DNA of 64,000 nt from an uncultured Porphyromonas sp. (GTDB taxonomy: Bacteria > Bacteroidota > Bacteroidia > Bacteroidales > Porphyromonadaceae): NCBI RefSeq assembly GCF_938023125.1, contig NZ_CALHDW010000018.1, positions 334,597-398,596 of the forward strand. Reading direction: 5' to 3'. The translations under genes and the position numbers were made by a program. Under the pieces are notes generated by a model. That model saw only the letters and a list, made by a program, of their open reading frames with translations, was not told the DNA's origin and did not search any database. This document shows positions 52,293 through 60,057 of this stretch, in pieces (position 1 is the stretch's first letter; the number at the start of each line of letters is the position of its first letter).

Positions 52293-52460
52293 CACTAGCC
52301 GTACCTTACTCTAGAGTAATACTCTAAATTTTAATCCTATGCGAGGAGGGCAAAATTTCTGCTCTTCTCGTTTTTTATTTAGGGTGAAATGTGTGCCCTC
52401 TTTGCCTGGTTTTGGAGGAGAAATTGGGTGAAAAAAGCTTCTGTGCTGGGCAGAACTTTG

Positions 52461-52468
52461 TACTTTTG
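52461..52468 (+). promoter_or_regulatory. -7 element for the purine permease gene
   Basis: TACTTTTG (TAnnTTTG) is 34 bases before the ATG. A GAGGGCA/TGCCCTC inverted repeat (52346-52352 and 52394-52400) lies upstream. Confidence 0.6.
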
Positions 52469-52502
52469 CAGCCGTAAATAGACTTTGTAAACCTACGGAT
52501 TG

Positions 52503-53801
52503 ATGAATTTCTACAAGTTATTGGGTTTCGACCCCTCTCGGCACAATCGTCGTACCGAGCTAATGGCTGGTTTTACTACGTTCCTTACGATGAGTTACAT
52601 TTTGGCGGTAAACCCCGACATTTTAAGCCAGGCAGGGATGGACCAAGGGGCTGTATTTACAGCTACGGCACTTGCTTCTGCCATTGGTACTATCCTGATC
52701 GCTTTCCTTGCTAAGCTGCCTTTTGCCCAGGCTCCGAGTATGGGTATCAATGCATTCTTTGCCTTTACGCTCGTAAAAGGGATGGGGTATAGTTGGGAAA
52801 CAGCCCTTGCTGCCGTATTTGTAGAGGGGATTATCTTTATTCTTCTCACTGCATTTAATATCCGCGAGCAGATTGTAAAGTGTATCCCGCTCAATCTTCG
52901 CTATGCCATTTCTTCGGGGATTGGGATGTTTATTGCCTTTATCGGTCTGAAAAATGCAGGTATTATTGTTTCCAATGAAGCTACATTTGTCACTCTTGGG
53001 CAGTTTACTCCTACGGCTATTTTGGCTTGTATCGGGATTGTGATAAGCGGTGTGCTTATTGCTCTCAAGGTGCGTGGGGCTCTCTTTTATGGTATCTTGA
53101 TCTGCACCCTCATAGGCATCCCTATGGGGGTTACTCAGTTGCCCGATGGGTTTATCCCCGTCTCGATGCCCAAATCGTTGGACCCAACCTTCTTAAAGTT
53201 TGACTTCAAGTCGCTCCTCAATATGGATATGGCGCTGACCATCTTTGCCCTTGTCTTTATGGATATATTCAATACGGTAGGGACCCTCATTGGGGCTGCT
53301 GCCAAAACGGAGATGATGGACGAGAAGGGGAATGTACGCCACATCAAAGAGGCTATGATGGCCGATGCTCTTGCCACAAGTGTGGGCGCTGTATTGGGGA
53401 CCTCTACGGTTACCACTTTTGTGGAGAGTGCCTCGGGGATCGCTGAGGGCGGTCGCACGGGTCTTACCTCCTTTACTACGGCGGTTCTGTTCCTCTTGGC
53501 TCTATTTTTTGCTCCTCTCTTTTTGTTGGTGCCTAGTGCCGCCACTACGGGAGCTTTGGTTATGGTAGGGGTGTTTATGTTGGATGCAATCCCCAAGATC
53601 GACCTTACAGACGTGTCGGAGGCGCTACCTGCCTTCATTACGATGATAACGATGGTGCTTACCTACAACATCGCAGAAGGGATGGCGCTGGGGATGATTT
53701 GCTACACCCTTGTGAAGCTGTTGAGTGGTCAGTGGCGCCAGATTTCTCCAACACTTGCGGTCGTTACCGTGCTTCTTCTCCTGCGTTACATCTTCCAGTA
53801 A
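52503..53801 (+). CDS. NCS2 family purine permease (AzgA-like)
   Basis: A 432-residue inner-membrane transporter of the AzgA-like branch of the NCS2 family, which imports adenine, guanine or hypoxanthine with protons. The start is the ATG at 52503; a TTG just before is less likely. Signatures are the N-terminal TTFLTMSYILAVNPDILSQAG, APSMGINAFFAFTLV, VGTLIGAAAKTEMMDEKGNV and SVGAVLGTSTVTTFVESASGIAEGGRTGL. About 12-14 helices. Substrate within the purines cannot be told. It complements the purine synthesis gene purH elsewhere in the window. Confidence 0.92.
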   Translation: MNFYKLLGFDPSRHNRRTELMAGFTTFLTMSYILAVNPDILSQAGMDQGAVFTATALASAIGTILIAFLAKLPFAQAPSMGINAFFAFTLVKGMGYSWETALAAVFVEGIIFILLTAFNIREQIVKCIPLNLRYAISSGIGMFIAFIGLKNAGIIVSNEATFVTLGQFTPTAILACIGIVISGVLIALKVRGALFYGILICTLIGIPMGVTQLPDGFIPVSMPKSLDPTFLKFDFKSLLNMDMALTIFALVFMDIFNTVGTLIGAAAKTEMMDEKGNVRHIKEAMMADALATSVGAVLGTSTVTTFVESASGIAEGGRTGLTSFTTAVLFLLALFFAPLFLLVPSAATTGALVMVGVFMLDAIPKIDLTDVSEALPAFITMITMVLTYNIAEGMALGMICYTLVKLLSGQWRQISPTLAVVTVLLLLRYIFQ

Positions 53802-53858
53802 AAGCCTGGAGAAAAAGGGAAAAGAAGCTCCTCGTGTTAATAAAATAGGGTGCAAATG

Positions 53859-53889
53859 TTTGTCGGTTGTAGAATTATATCTACCTTTG
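53859..53889 (+). promoter_or_regulatory. Consensus Bacteroidota promoter of rpsU
   Basis: TTTG (53859-53862), 19 bases, then TACCTTTG (53882-53889): both elements and the spacing match the consensus. A leader of about 100 bases follows. In it GUGUAUGA can pair with UCGUACAC, with an inner GUCC-GAAA-GGCC hairpin. Confidence 0.8.
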
Positions 53890-53994
53890 CAGTTGCGTGT
53901 ATGAAGAGGAATGTCCGAAAGGCCGTTTTTCTCGTACACCTAAGCTAGCAGAATAACAACATAAGATAGAAGTATAAAAGTAATATTGTAGACT

Positions 53995-54189
53995 ATGATT
54001 ATAGTTCCAATCAAAGAGGGTGATAACATCGAGCGCGCGTTGAAGCGTTACAAGAAAAAGTTTGACAAGACTGGTTCAGTTCGTGAGCTAAGAAGACGTC
54101 AGGCTTTCATCAAGCCCTCTGAAGTGAAGCGCAAAAAGATGGAAAAAGCCATCTACGTGCAGGCACTTCGTCAGGCAGAAGAGCAATAA
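53995..54189 (+). CDS. rpsU: 30S ribosomal protein bS21
   Basis: A 64-residue basic ribosomal protein. Residues MIIVPIKEGDNIERALKRYKKKFDKTGSVRELRRRQ and the FIKPSEVKRKKMEKAIY segment are diagnostic. In Bacteroidota bS21 is known to help hide the anti-Shine-Dalgarno sequence of 16S rRNA. No strong Shine-Dalgarno is visible before this start codon. It has a consensus promoter and a structured leader. A terminator hairpin lies downstream, immediately before the recombinase gene. Confidence 0.96.
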   Translation: MIIVPIKEGDNIERALKRYKKKFDKTGSVRELRRRQAFIKPSEVKRKKMEKAIYVQALRQAEEQ

Positions 54190-54386
54190 ACATAGGCTCC
54201 AAAGGACTCCGGCTCTTGTCTTTCGGGAGCTTGGGAGGAGGAGAGGGGAGGAATACTTCCGATCCTTTCTTGAACGGGATTCTTGGTGGAAGAGCCTTTG
54301 GGGCGTGAGCTCCCTTGGGTGTGTAAAGTGCCCGATGTTGAGCGGGCCCTTAATTGCCTCGCCTCACTTTTTAGTATGTGACTTAG

Positions 54387-54432
54387 CGTTGCTTCCCTCT
54401 TTTGTGTGGGGAGCAACGTTTCTTTTTTTTAG
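54387..54432 (+). terminator. Intrinsic terminator between rpsU and the xerC-like gene
   Basis: An 11-bp stem (CGTTGCTTCCC / GGGGAGCAACG) has a ten-base loop, followed by TTTCTTTTTTTT. The T-run ends directly at the AGGAG ribosome-binding site of the next gene, so any transcript of that gene coming from rpsU must read through it. Confidence 0.85.
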
Positions 54433-54438
54433 GAGTTT

Positions 54439-55635
54439 ATGCCTCATCCTAGCATCGAACGTTTTCTGAGTTATCTCCGCTACGAACGCAATCAGTCGGA
54501 GCACACCGTTGCGGCATACGAGTTGGATTTGCAGCAGTATGTGCAGTATGTGGAGGGCGTGCTAGGCGAGGAGTTTGTGCCTAGTGATGGGGATAGAGAC
54601 TTGATCCGAGGTTTCTTGTCCTCTCTAATAGAGCAGGGGCGGAAGAGAAGCTCTGTGCATCGTAAACTGAGTTCCCTCAAGAGTTACTATCGTTATCTCG
54701 TAAAGATCGGTACGTTGGAGCAGAGCCCTGCTCGTCTTGTGCGTGGTCCGCGAGGCGAGAGTCCGTTGCCTGCAGTGCTCTCGGAGCAAGAGGTTAGCAA
54801 CCTGCTTTATGCGCAAGAAATAGATAAAGGGGATTTTGTTGCCCTACGTAATCAATTGATCCTAGAGATGTTCTACGAGACGGGCATGCGTAGAAGTGAA
54901 TTGGTAGGGCTTTTGGAGGGGGGCGTTGATTTGTCTTCGAGGCTACTACGTGTTTTTGGGAAGGGGCGGAAGGAGCGAGTGATCCCATTCGGAGAGCATC
55001 TCGCTGCTCGCATCGCAGAATATCTTGCACTCAAGCACCAAAAGGTGGGTTTATCTCAGATTTTTTTTGTTTCTTTGGGTAACCAACCTCTTAGCGGAGA
55101 GGTGGTGTATCAGATTGTACACGAGCGGTTACAATCTATTCCAGGTTTGGCACGTCGAGGTCCTCACGTATTAAGGCATACATTTGCTACGGCTATGCTC
55201 AACAATGGAGCGCAGCTGATGGCGGTAAAGGAGCTTTTAGGGCATAAAAGCGTAGCTACAACGGTACTATATACACACACTTCGCTAGCAGAGTTGCAAC
55301 AGATGTATAACGCTCATCCACGAGCATCAAAGAAGAAGTCTATTATGGAAGTTAGGATTCAATCAGTACATTTTACCGCTACTACGGCACTAGAAGAGTT
55401 TGTACAAAAGAAGCTCGATCGTTTGGATCGTCTCTACGGAGGTGTAGTTAAAGCTGAGGTTGTGCTAAAGGTTGCCAAGGGAGGCGAAGATAAGAATAAG
55501 GAAGCTTCGATTCGTTTGGAAGTGCCCGGTCCCGATCTTTTTGCAGAGAAGCAGGCCTCTAGTTTTGAGGAGGCTGTGGATTTGGCTGTAGATGCTCTTA
55601 AGCGTCAAATCGAAAAGATAAAGGAACAGCATTAA
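54439..55635 (+). CDS. Fused open frame: XerC/D-type tyrosine recombinase plus ribosome hibernation-promoting factor (HPF/RaiA)
   Basis: One uninterrupted frame of 398 codons. Residues 1-302 are a complete Xer-type tyrosine recombinase with Arg151, Lys175, His243-x-x-Arg246, His269 and nucleophile Tyr278. From Met303 the sequence MEVRIQSVHFTATTALEEFV to the end is a complete short HPF/RaiA protein (96 residues), which binds 30S subunits in stationary phase. In Bacteroides the corresponding genes are, as I recall, adjacent but separate. Here the expected recombinase stop (near YNAHPRASKKKS) is missing. The start ATG at 54439 has a good AGGAG site. Internal initiation at 55345 could still give free HPF. 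A sequencing error removing the stop cannot be excluded. Confidence 0.85.
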   Translation: MPHPSIERFLSYLRYERNQSEHTVAAYELDLQQYVQYVEGVLGEEFVPSDGDRDLIRGFLSSLIEQGRKRSSVHRKLSSLKSYYRYLVKIGTLEQSPARLVRGPRGESPLPAVLSEQEVSNLLYAQEIDKGDFVALRNQLILEMFYETGMRRSELVGLLEGGVDLSSRLLRVFGKGRKERVIPFGEHLAARIAEYLALKHQKVGLSQIFFVSLGNQPLSGEVVYQIVHERLQSIPGLARRGPHVLRHTFATAMLNNGAQLMAVKELLGHKSVATTVLYTHTSLAELQQMYNAHPRASKKKSIMEVRIQSVHFTATTALEEFVQKKLDRLDRLYGGVVKAEVVLKVAKGGEDKNKEASIRLEVPGPDLFAEKQASSFEEAVDLAVDALKRQIEKIKEQH

Positions 55636-56083
55636 GTATAGTCCTCAATCTTTGTCAGGGAACAACTATCCGAAGTCCTATTGGGGGGCTCTGGAAGTAT
55701 TGCACCGGAGTGGGGAGAGCTGGAGGCTCTATTTGATGCCTTTCTTCCCCTCTTCCGATATTGAGGATTCGATATATTTGTGACATAGATTGAGTGGGGT
55801 TTTGCCCCGGCGCCATAGGAGGGTATTTACTTTCGGAGAGAGAGTAAGCCCTCCTTTTTTATAGACTATTTCCAACGAGAGAGGGTGAGGCGGCTCCCTT
55901 CTCTTTTTGGATTGAGCCATAGAATAAAGCAGGGTTCATCTGGTTCCCTGGGGGAGGTCTCTCGGATGGTTGGCTAAGCCTCAGAATAATGTGGGAGGTG
56001 TTAGTGCTTGTAAATGAGCTTTTTGTATAGGTCTCGTCCCTGCTAGGTTGTTTCGTGTAGGTCTTTTATTTGTAAATAGATGC
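55636..56083. other. Intergenic region without a recognised gene
   Basis: About 450 bases between the fused recombinase gene and the fimbrillin promoter. A 63-codon minus-strand frame (55729-55920) looks spurious. No clear terminator for the fused gene was found. Confidence 0.4.
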
Positions 56084-56091
56084 TAACTTTG
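56084..56091 (+). promoter_or_regulatory. -7 element for the fimbrillin gene
   Basis: TAACTTTG (TAnnTTTG) lies 27 bases before the ATG at 56119. Confidence 0.6.
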
Positions 56092-56118
56092 CGTGTGAAT
56101 ATATAATACATAGGATTT

Positions 56119-57588
56119 ATGAAATTCACAGCAAAAGTTTTATTTGGAGCTCTTTTGGCGGGAGGGGTGCTGTCTGCCTGCCATACTTCGTCTCCCAACA
56201 ATGGCGGCACTACGACCCTAAGTACAGACTCTGCGTATATCTCTTTCTCTCTAGATTGCCCTCAAGGGGTGTTGCGAGAGGGGGGCGAAGATCCTATTCA
56301 TCAGGTTCGTCGTCTTACCCTTTATATCTTCGATGGGAATAGTCCCGAGAGCAAAATGATTGGAATTAAGAGGGTGGAGGGAAATATGGCTACTCCTACG
56401 CCGATCAAACTTGTGCGTAAAGAATGTTATATACTCTCCTTTGTTAATGCTACGGAGGCATTGGAAAAGAGGTTACAGGGATATACGCAACTTAAGGATT
56501 TTCGGGAGGCTATCAAGGGGGATATTTCCTATCTGGCAGATGTGGATGGGAGTAAAGTTCATAGCGTTGTCATGTCTCCCGTGAGCTCAGATCTCTGCCA
56601 TGTTTCAGAGGACCAGTTCAGTGAAACAATAGAGGGGCTTGGCGGGAAAACGGCTTGTCAGTTAGAGGTGGAGCCGATGCTTGCTCGAGTTTTCGTTTAC
56701 GGTGCGCCCCATGTGGCAAATGGCGAAGTGCTATTGCTGGATGAGAAGATCGCCTTTCGCACCATCTATTTCTCTCAGGAGTTTGACTTGATACGCCGGA
56801 CAAAGCTAGAGGGTGAGGAGCGACCCTATGCCAAAGACTACGCCTATAGCCCCGGTTATGAGGCGATAAAGGATCAGGCTCCCGGCTCTCTGACGGCTGA
56901 GTTTATTGGTAAATATCGTGTAGCTCCCAATCCGGCATTGTTTTATGCTACGGCCGGTAAGGAGCGCAATAGTGCGGATCTGTCCGACAAGAGGCTATAT
57001 GTAAAGGAGACGACTTGTCCGCCTAATCAGTATCTTGTGTCCCTTGTTCCCCATATTGTTGTAAGGGCAAAGGTGGTGCCAAAGACGTTGAAAGATGCTC
57101 TAACTGCAGACGAGGGTTGGGTCCGTTATAAGGGCGGCGCGATGAAAGAGAGCGCATTTGCGGCTCTTGTGCAAGAGGTACTGAAAAACGTAGATGCTTA
57201 TAATAAGCCGGTGGATGGGATGCCTTCGGGATTCTTGCCGGCCTTGAAGCAGGGATTGAAAGACCCCGAGAAGAAGGGGTTGCTCACGGCTTGCAGTGCC
57301 GCTTTCACCATTAATGGGATACAATTCTATCACCACTCCTATAATTATTACTTCCTTCCGATTCGTCATTTTGGGCAAACAGAGGCGCCTTTGTGGAACT
57401 CTTTCGGGCGTTATGGAGTGGTGCGCAATAATGAATATGCTGTCCATCTGAATACAATTCTGGGATATGGGAGTAACCTTTTTCCCGATAAACTGACCTC
57501 GGAGCGTATTGCCGAAAAGTCCTCCCTCTCCTTTACTCTCACGGTTAAGGATCTGTCTTCGCATACGGCCGAGGCTGATTTGGAGTAA
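56119..57588 (+). CDS. Mfa1-like major fimbrillin (type V pilin lipoprotein)
   Basis: A 489-residue pilin precursor. The lipobox VLSAC gives lipidation at Cys21. A first beta strand (DSAYISFSLD, about 37-46) is followed by an Arg at 53, a possible Arg-gingipain-type maturation site, as needed for type V pilus strand exchange. RRLTLYIFDG begins the N-terminal pilin domain. The C-terminal domain ends with the family-typical YGVVRNNEYAVHLNTILGYGSN block. These features match Mfa1 of P. gingivalis (563 residues). Unlike the mfa locus, no accessory pilin, anchor or usher-like gene follows: a terminator comes first and then an unrelated lipoprotein. It is therefore an orphan pilin in this window. 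Confidence 0.82.
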   Translation: MKFTAKVLFGALLAGGVLSACHTSSPNNGGTTTLSTDSAYISFSLDCPQGVLREGGEDPIHQVRRLTLYIFDGNSPESKMIGIKRVEGNMATPTPIKLVRKECYILSFVNATEALEKRLQGYTQLKDFREAIKGDISYLADVDGSKVHSVVMSPVSSDLCHVSEDQFSETIEGLGGKTACQLEVEPMLARVFVYGAPHVANGEVLLLDEKIAFRTIYFSQEFDLIRRTKLEGEERPYAKDYAYSPGYEAIKDQAPGSLTAEFIGKYRVAPNPALFYATAGKERNSADLSDKRLYVKETTCPPNQYLVSLVPHIVVRAKVVPKTLKDALTADEGWVRYKGGAMKESAFAALVQEVLKNVDAYNKPVDGMPSGFLPALKQGLKDPEKKGLLTACSAAFTINGIQFYHHSYNYYFLPIRHFGQTEAPLWNSFGRYGVVRNNEYAVHLNTILGYGSNLFPDKLTSERIAEKSSLSFTLTVKDLSSHTAEADLE

Positions 57589-57614
57589 GTCTCTCCCTAA
57601 TAATCGATCCGGTG

Positions 57615-57654
57615 CAGCCCTAAATCTTCCCAGGTTTAGGGCTGTTTTGTTTTC
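57615..57654 (+). terminator. Terminator of the fimbrillin gene
   Basis: A perfect 10-bp stem (CAGCCCTAAA / TTTAGGGCTG) and ten-base loop, followed by TTTTGTTTTC, 26 bases after the stop. Confidence 0.85.
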
Positions 57655-57772
57655 GTTCTTCGCCTAAAAGTGAAAAGAAATCAGCCTTAAGATGCTCGAA
57701 GAGAGCCGTCTGGCATTTCCCTTTCAAGCGGGGAGGAGGGGAGGTGTGTTCATCTAAATGCCATTATATACA

Positions 57773-57780
57773 TATCTTTG
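57773..57780 (+). promoter_or_regulatory. -7 element for the lipoprotein-ABC operon
   Basis: TATCTTTG (TAnnTTTG), 58 bases before the chosen ATG at 57839. It supports that start over an upstream in-frame ATG at 57758. Confidence 0.55.
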
Positions 57781-57838
57781 TTGCCGAAAGAGCCAGCCAA
57801 TAATGGGTTGGGAGTTTAAACTAAAAGATGATATAGAG

Positions 57839-59404
57839 ATGAAGACAATTCGTTACACTTGCCTTGTGGCAACGTTGCTAGTGGTAGGACTTCTTGCCTC
57901 TTGTAGCCCCAAGGGTGCTAAGAAATTACTCGAGACGATCCCTCAAGAGAGTCTATTTGTGGGCTATTGCAACGGAGCAGATTTGATCAAAAAGGGGAAT
58001 TTTGAAAAGTATATCCCGAAAGATGCTGCCGAAGATGAGAACTTTATTCTTTTGAAGGATCTGGTTAAGTCTGTAAAGTTGCACGATCTGTTCTTCTTTA
58101 TCACTCCGGAAAAGAATCTTACCTTCACTTTTTTCGTAAAAGACTTTAAGCAGTTTAGCGAGACTTATTCTCAGTTGGACTTGGACGGGAAGCGTGAAGA
58201 GAAAGAAGGATACTGGATTGCCTCTAATAAGAATTGTACCGTAGTAAGTAATAAAAAACAGGTCTGGATTATCTCCAACGACATGGGGTTGGATCCTCTT
58301 GAGACCGTCAAGAAATATGTAGAGATAAAGCCCGAGAAGAATGCTAATACCATACCGCACATCAGCGATATCTATGCTAAGGATGCCGGTATGTATATGA
58401 ATTATGCTCTCCTTGCTCATCTGGATGAACTTCGCGGTCTGAACTTTAACCGCAACTGTGTAGAGGACGAAGATATAGATTGGCGAGACTGGGATGAGGA
58501 TTTGGATGAACTCTCTAAAGAGGGGGTAGAGCAAGATGAAGTAGAAGCCATTGAGGAAGAAGCACCTCAAACCATGGACTTTGAAAAAGCGCTCCCCATG
58601 CTCGAAGAGCAAAAGGTTATGCGCATGATTGCTACCATTTCTTTTGAGAAAAAAGAAATTAGGAGCGAAATTAAACTTTATGATCCGGAGGGGAAGCCCT
58701 ACACCAGTCCTTTTATGAGTGATGTTAAGGTGACAAAGGAACTTCTTTCCAACTTTCCAAAGGATGTTGCGCTTATCGCTGTTTCGTCTCTTGGAGAGAA
58801 AACCTTAGACGCAGTGTGCGAGGCATTGGCTCTTACAAGTGCGTCGGATGCTGAGGCTCTCTTGGCGAAGCAGGTTATTTGCCGCCTTGGAGGAGAAATA
58901 GCCGGCGCCGTAAAATTACCAAGCTCAATCATGACTTGGGATTCTACCCCAGAGTATATGTTGCTCGCCCAGAGCAAGAATAGTGCCGAACTTCTCCTGC
59001 ATCTGGATACCCTCTTGTGCCAAATGAATGATGCGAAGAGTTCGCAAAATAATGGAGTGTATCACCTGGATGAGGACTTCCTCAGTAGCGAAAGGGGAGC
59101 CTACTATGGGGTTCTAAATAACTATGTGTACTACCGAAATGCGCCTTTTGTTCAGCCCAAAGAAACGGCTCTTGAGAATAAACATATTGCCTCGTTTGTG
59201 GGGAGTTATGGGGGATTGTTCGTTGACTTATCTTCCCAGTCCTCTCTAAGCGCACTTATAAAGCAAATTGCAGAGTATAGCTTGGATGGGTACCTCATGA
59301 TGCGTATGTCTTCTCCACACGAATCTACCATAGTCTTCCGCAATGATGCTGCCGAGGGGAATAATATCCTAGAGGGCTTTGTGAAACGCATGTTCCAAGC
59401 ATAA
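57839..59404 (+). CDS. Lipoprotein of unknown function (possibly DUF4836-like)
   Basis: A 521-residue lipoprotein from the ATG at 57839 (MKTIRYTCLVATLLVVGLLASC), with the lipobox LASC at about Cys22. The mature protein opens with KKLLETIPQESLFVGYCNG, a pattern seen in large Bacteroidota lipoproteins of the DUF4836 kind. That assignment is tentative. A strongly acidic stretch (about residues 210-250, with VEDEDIDWRDWDEDLDELS) separates two similar halves. No enzyme motif is visible. It lies five bases before an ABC transporter ATPase gene, so a role with that transporter is likely. That role is inference. Confidence 0.65.
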   Translation: MKTIRYTCLVATLLVVGLLASCSPKGAKKLLETIPQESLFVGYCNGADLIKKGNFEKYIPKDAAEDENFILLKDLVKSVKLHDLFFFITPEKNLTFTFFVKDFKQFSETYSQLDLDGKREEKEGYWIASNKNCTVVSNKKQVWIISNDMGLDPLETVKKYVEIKPEKNANTIPHISDIYAKDAGMYMNYALLAHLDELRGLNFNRNCVEDEDIDWRDWDEDLDELSKEGVEQDEVEAIEEEAPQTMDFEKALPMLEEQKVMRMIATISFEKKEIRSEIKLYDPEGKPYTSPFMSDVKVTKELLSNFPKDVALIAVSSLGEKTLDAVCEALALTSASDAEALLAKQVICRLGGEIAGAVKLPSSIMTWDSTPEYMLLAQSKNSAELLLHLDTLLCQMNDAKSSQNNGVYHLDEDFLSSERGAYYGVLNNYVYYRNAPFVQPKETALENKHIASFVGSYGGLFVDLSSQSSLSALIKQIAEYSLDGYLMMRMSSPHESTIVFRNDAAEGNNILEGFVKRMFQA

Positions 59405-59409
59405 GCAAA

Positions 59410-60057
59410 GTGCAAACAATTACCTTACAAGATACCCTGCCTTGTGTCTTCTCGGCAGAGCCGCCTCTCCGGTCGGAGGTGTGGCTTCAGTCGGGGCTGG
59501 ACCTAAGGCAGGGTATCTCCTATCTCGTGTCGGCAGAGAGCGGAGCCGGCAAGTCGTCGCTGTGTGCCTATATCTGTGGTTATAGGCGTGACTACAAAGG
59601 CTCAATCCTCTTCGATGGTAGGGATATAAACTCCCTCTCTGTGGGGGATTGGTGTAGGATAAGAAGGGAAGAAATTGCCTATTTGCCCCAAGATTTGGCC
59701 TTGTTTCCGGAGCTCTCGGCAGCGGACAATGTCTTCCTAAAGAATCGACTTACCCACTACAAATCCAAAGAGGAGATCGTTCGGCTTTTCGATGTTCTGG
59801 GTCTTAAAGACAAGTGGAATAGCCCCGTGAGCAAGTTGTCGGTAGGTCAGCAGCAGCGTGTGGCTATCATACGTCTCCTTTGCCAAGCGTGCCAATTCTA
59901 CCTTATGGATGAGCCCGTGAGTCACTTGGATGAAGAGAATAATAGGATCGTCGCAGAGCTTGTGCGTGAAGAGGCAAACAAGCAGGGTGCGGCTATTATA
60001 TCCACCTCTGTTGGCAATCCCTTACTTCTAGATTATACGCATACACTCAAGCTATGA
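59410..60057 (+). CDS. ABC transporter ATP-binding protein (LolD/MacB type)
   Basis: A 215-residue ATPase from a GTG start five bases after the lipoprotein gene. Walker A is SAESGAGKSS, the Q-loop AYLPQDLALFPE, the signature LSVGQQQR, and Walker B FYLMDEPVSHLDE, with a switch residue near ISTSV where the usual His is not obvious. The size suits a single-domain ATPase that pairs with an FtsX-like permease, the gene for which overlaps its end by four bases. Such pairs move lipoproteins or peptides or act as mechanotransmitters rather than nutrient importers. Confidence 0.88.
   Translation: MQTITLQDTLPCVFSAEPPLRSEVWLQSGLDLRQGISYLVSAESGAGKSSLCAYICGYRRDYKGSILFDGRDINSLSVGDWCRIRREEIAYLPQDLALFPELSAADNVFLKNRLTHYKSKEEIVRLFDVLGLKDKWNSPVSKLSVGQQQRVAIIRLLCQACQFYLMDEPVSHLDEENNRIVAELVREEANKQGAAIISTSVGNPLLLDYTHTLKL

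Noticed and set aside
54439..55635. Mobile-element integrase
   Set aside because: The recombinase is of the housekeeping Xer type in the rpsU-xerC-hpf order known from Bacteroidota, with no element ends nearby.
57953..58612. 219-codon open frame antisense to the lipoprotein gene
   Set aside because: Antisense shadow with hydrophobic composition caused by the acidic sense protein; no start signals.
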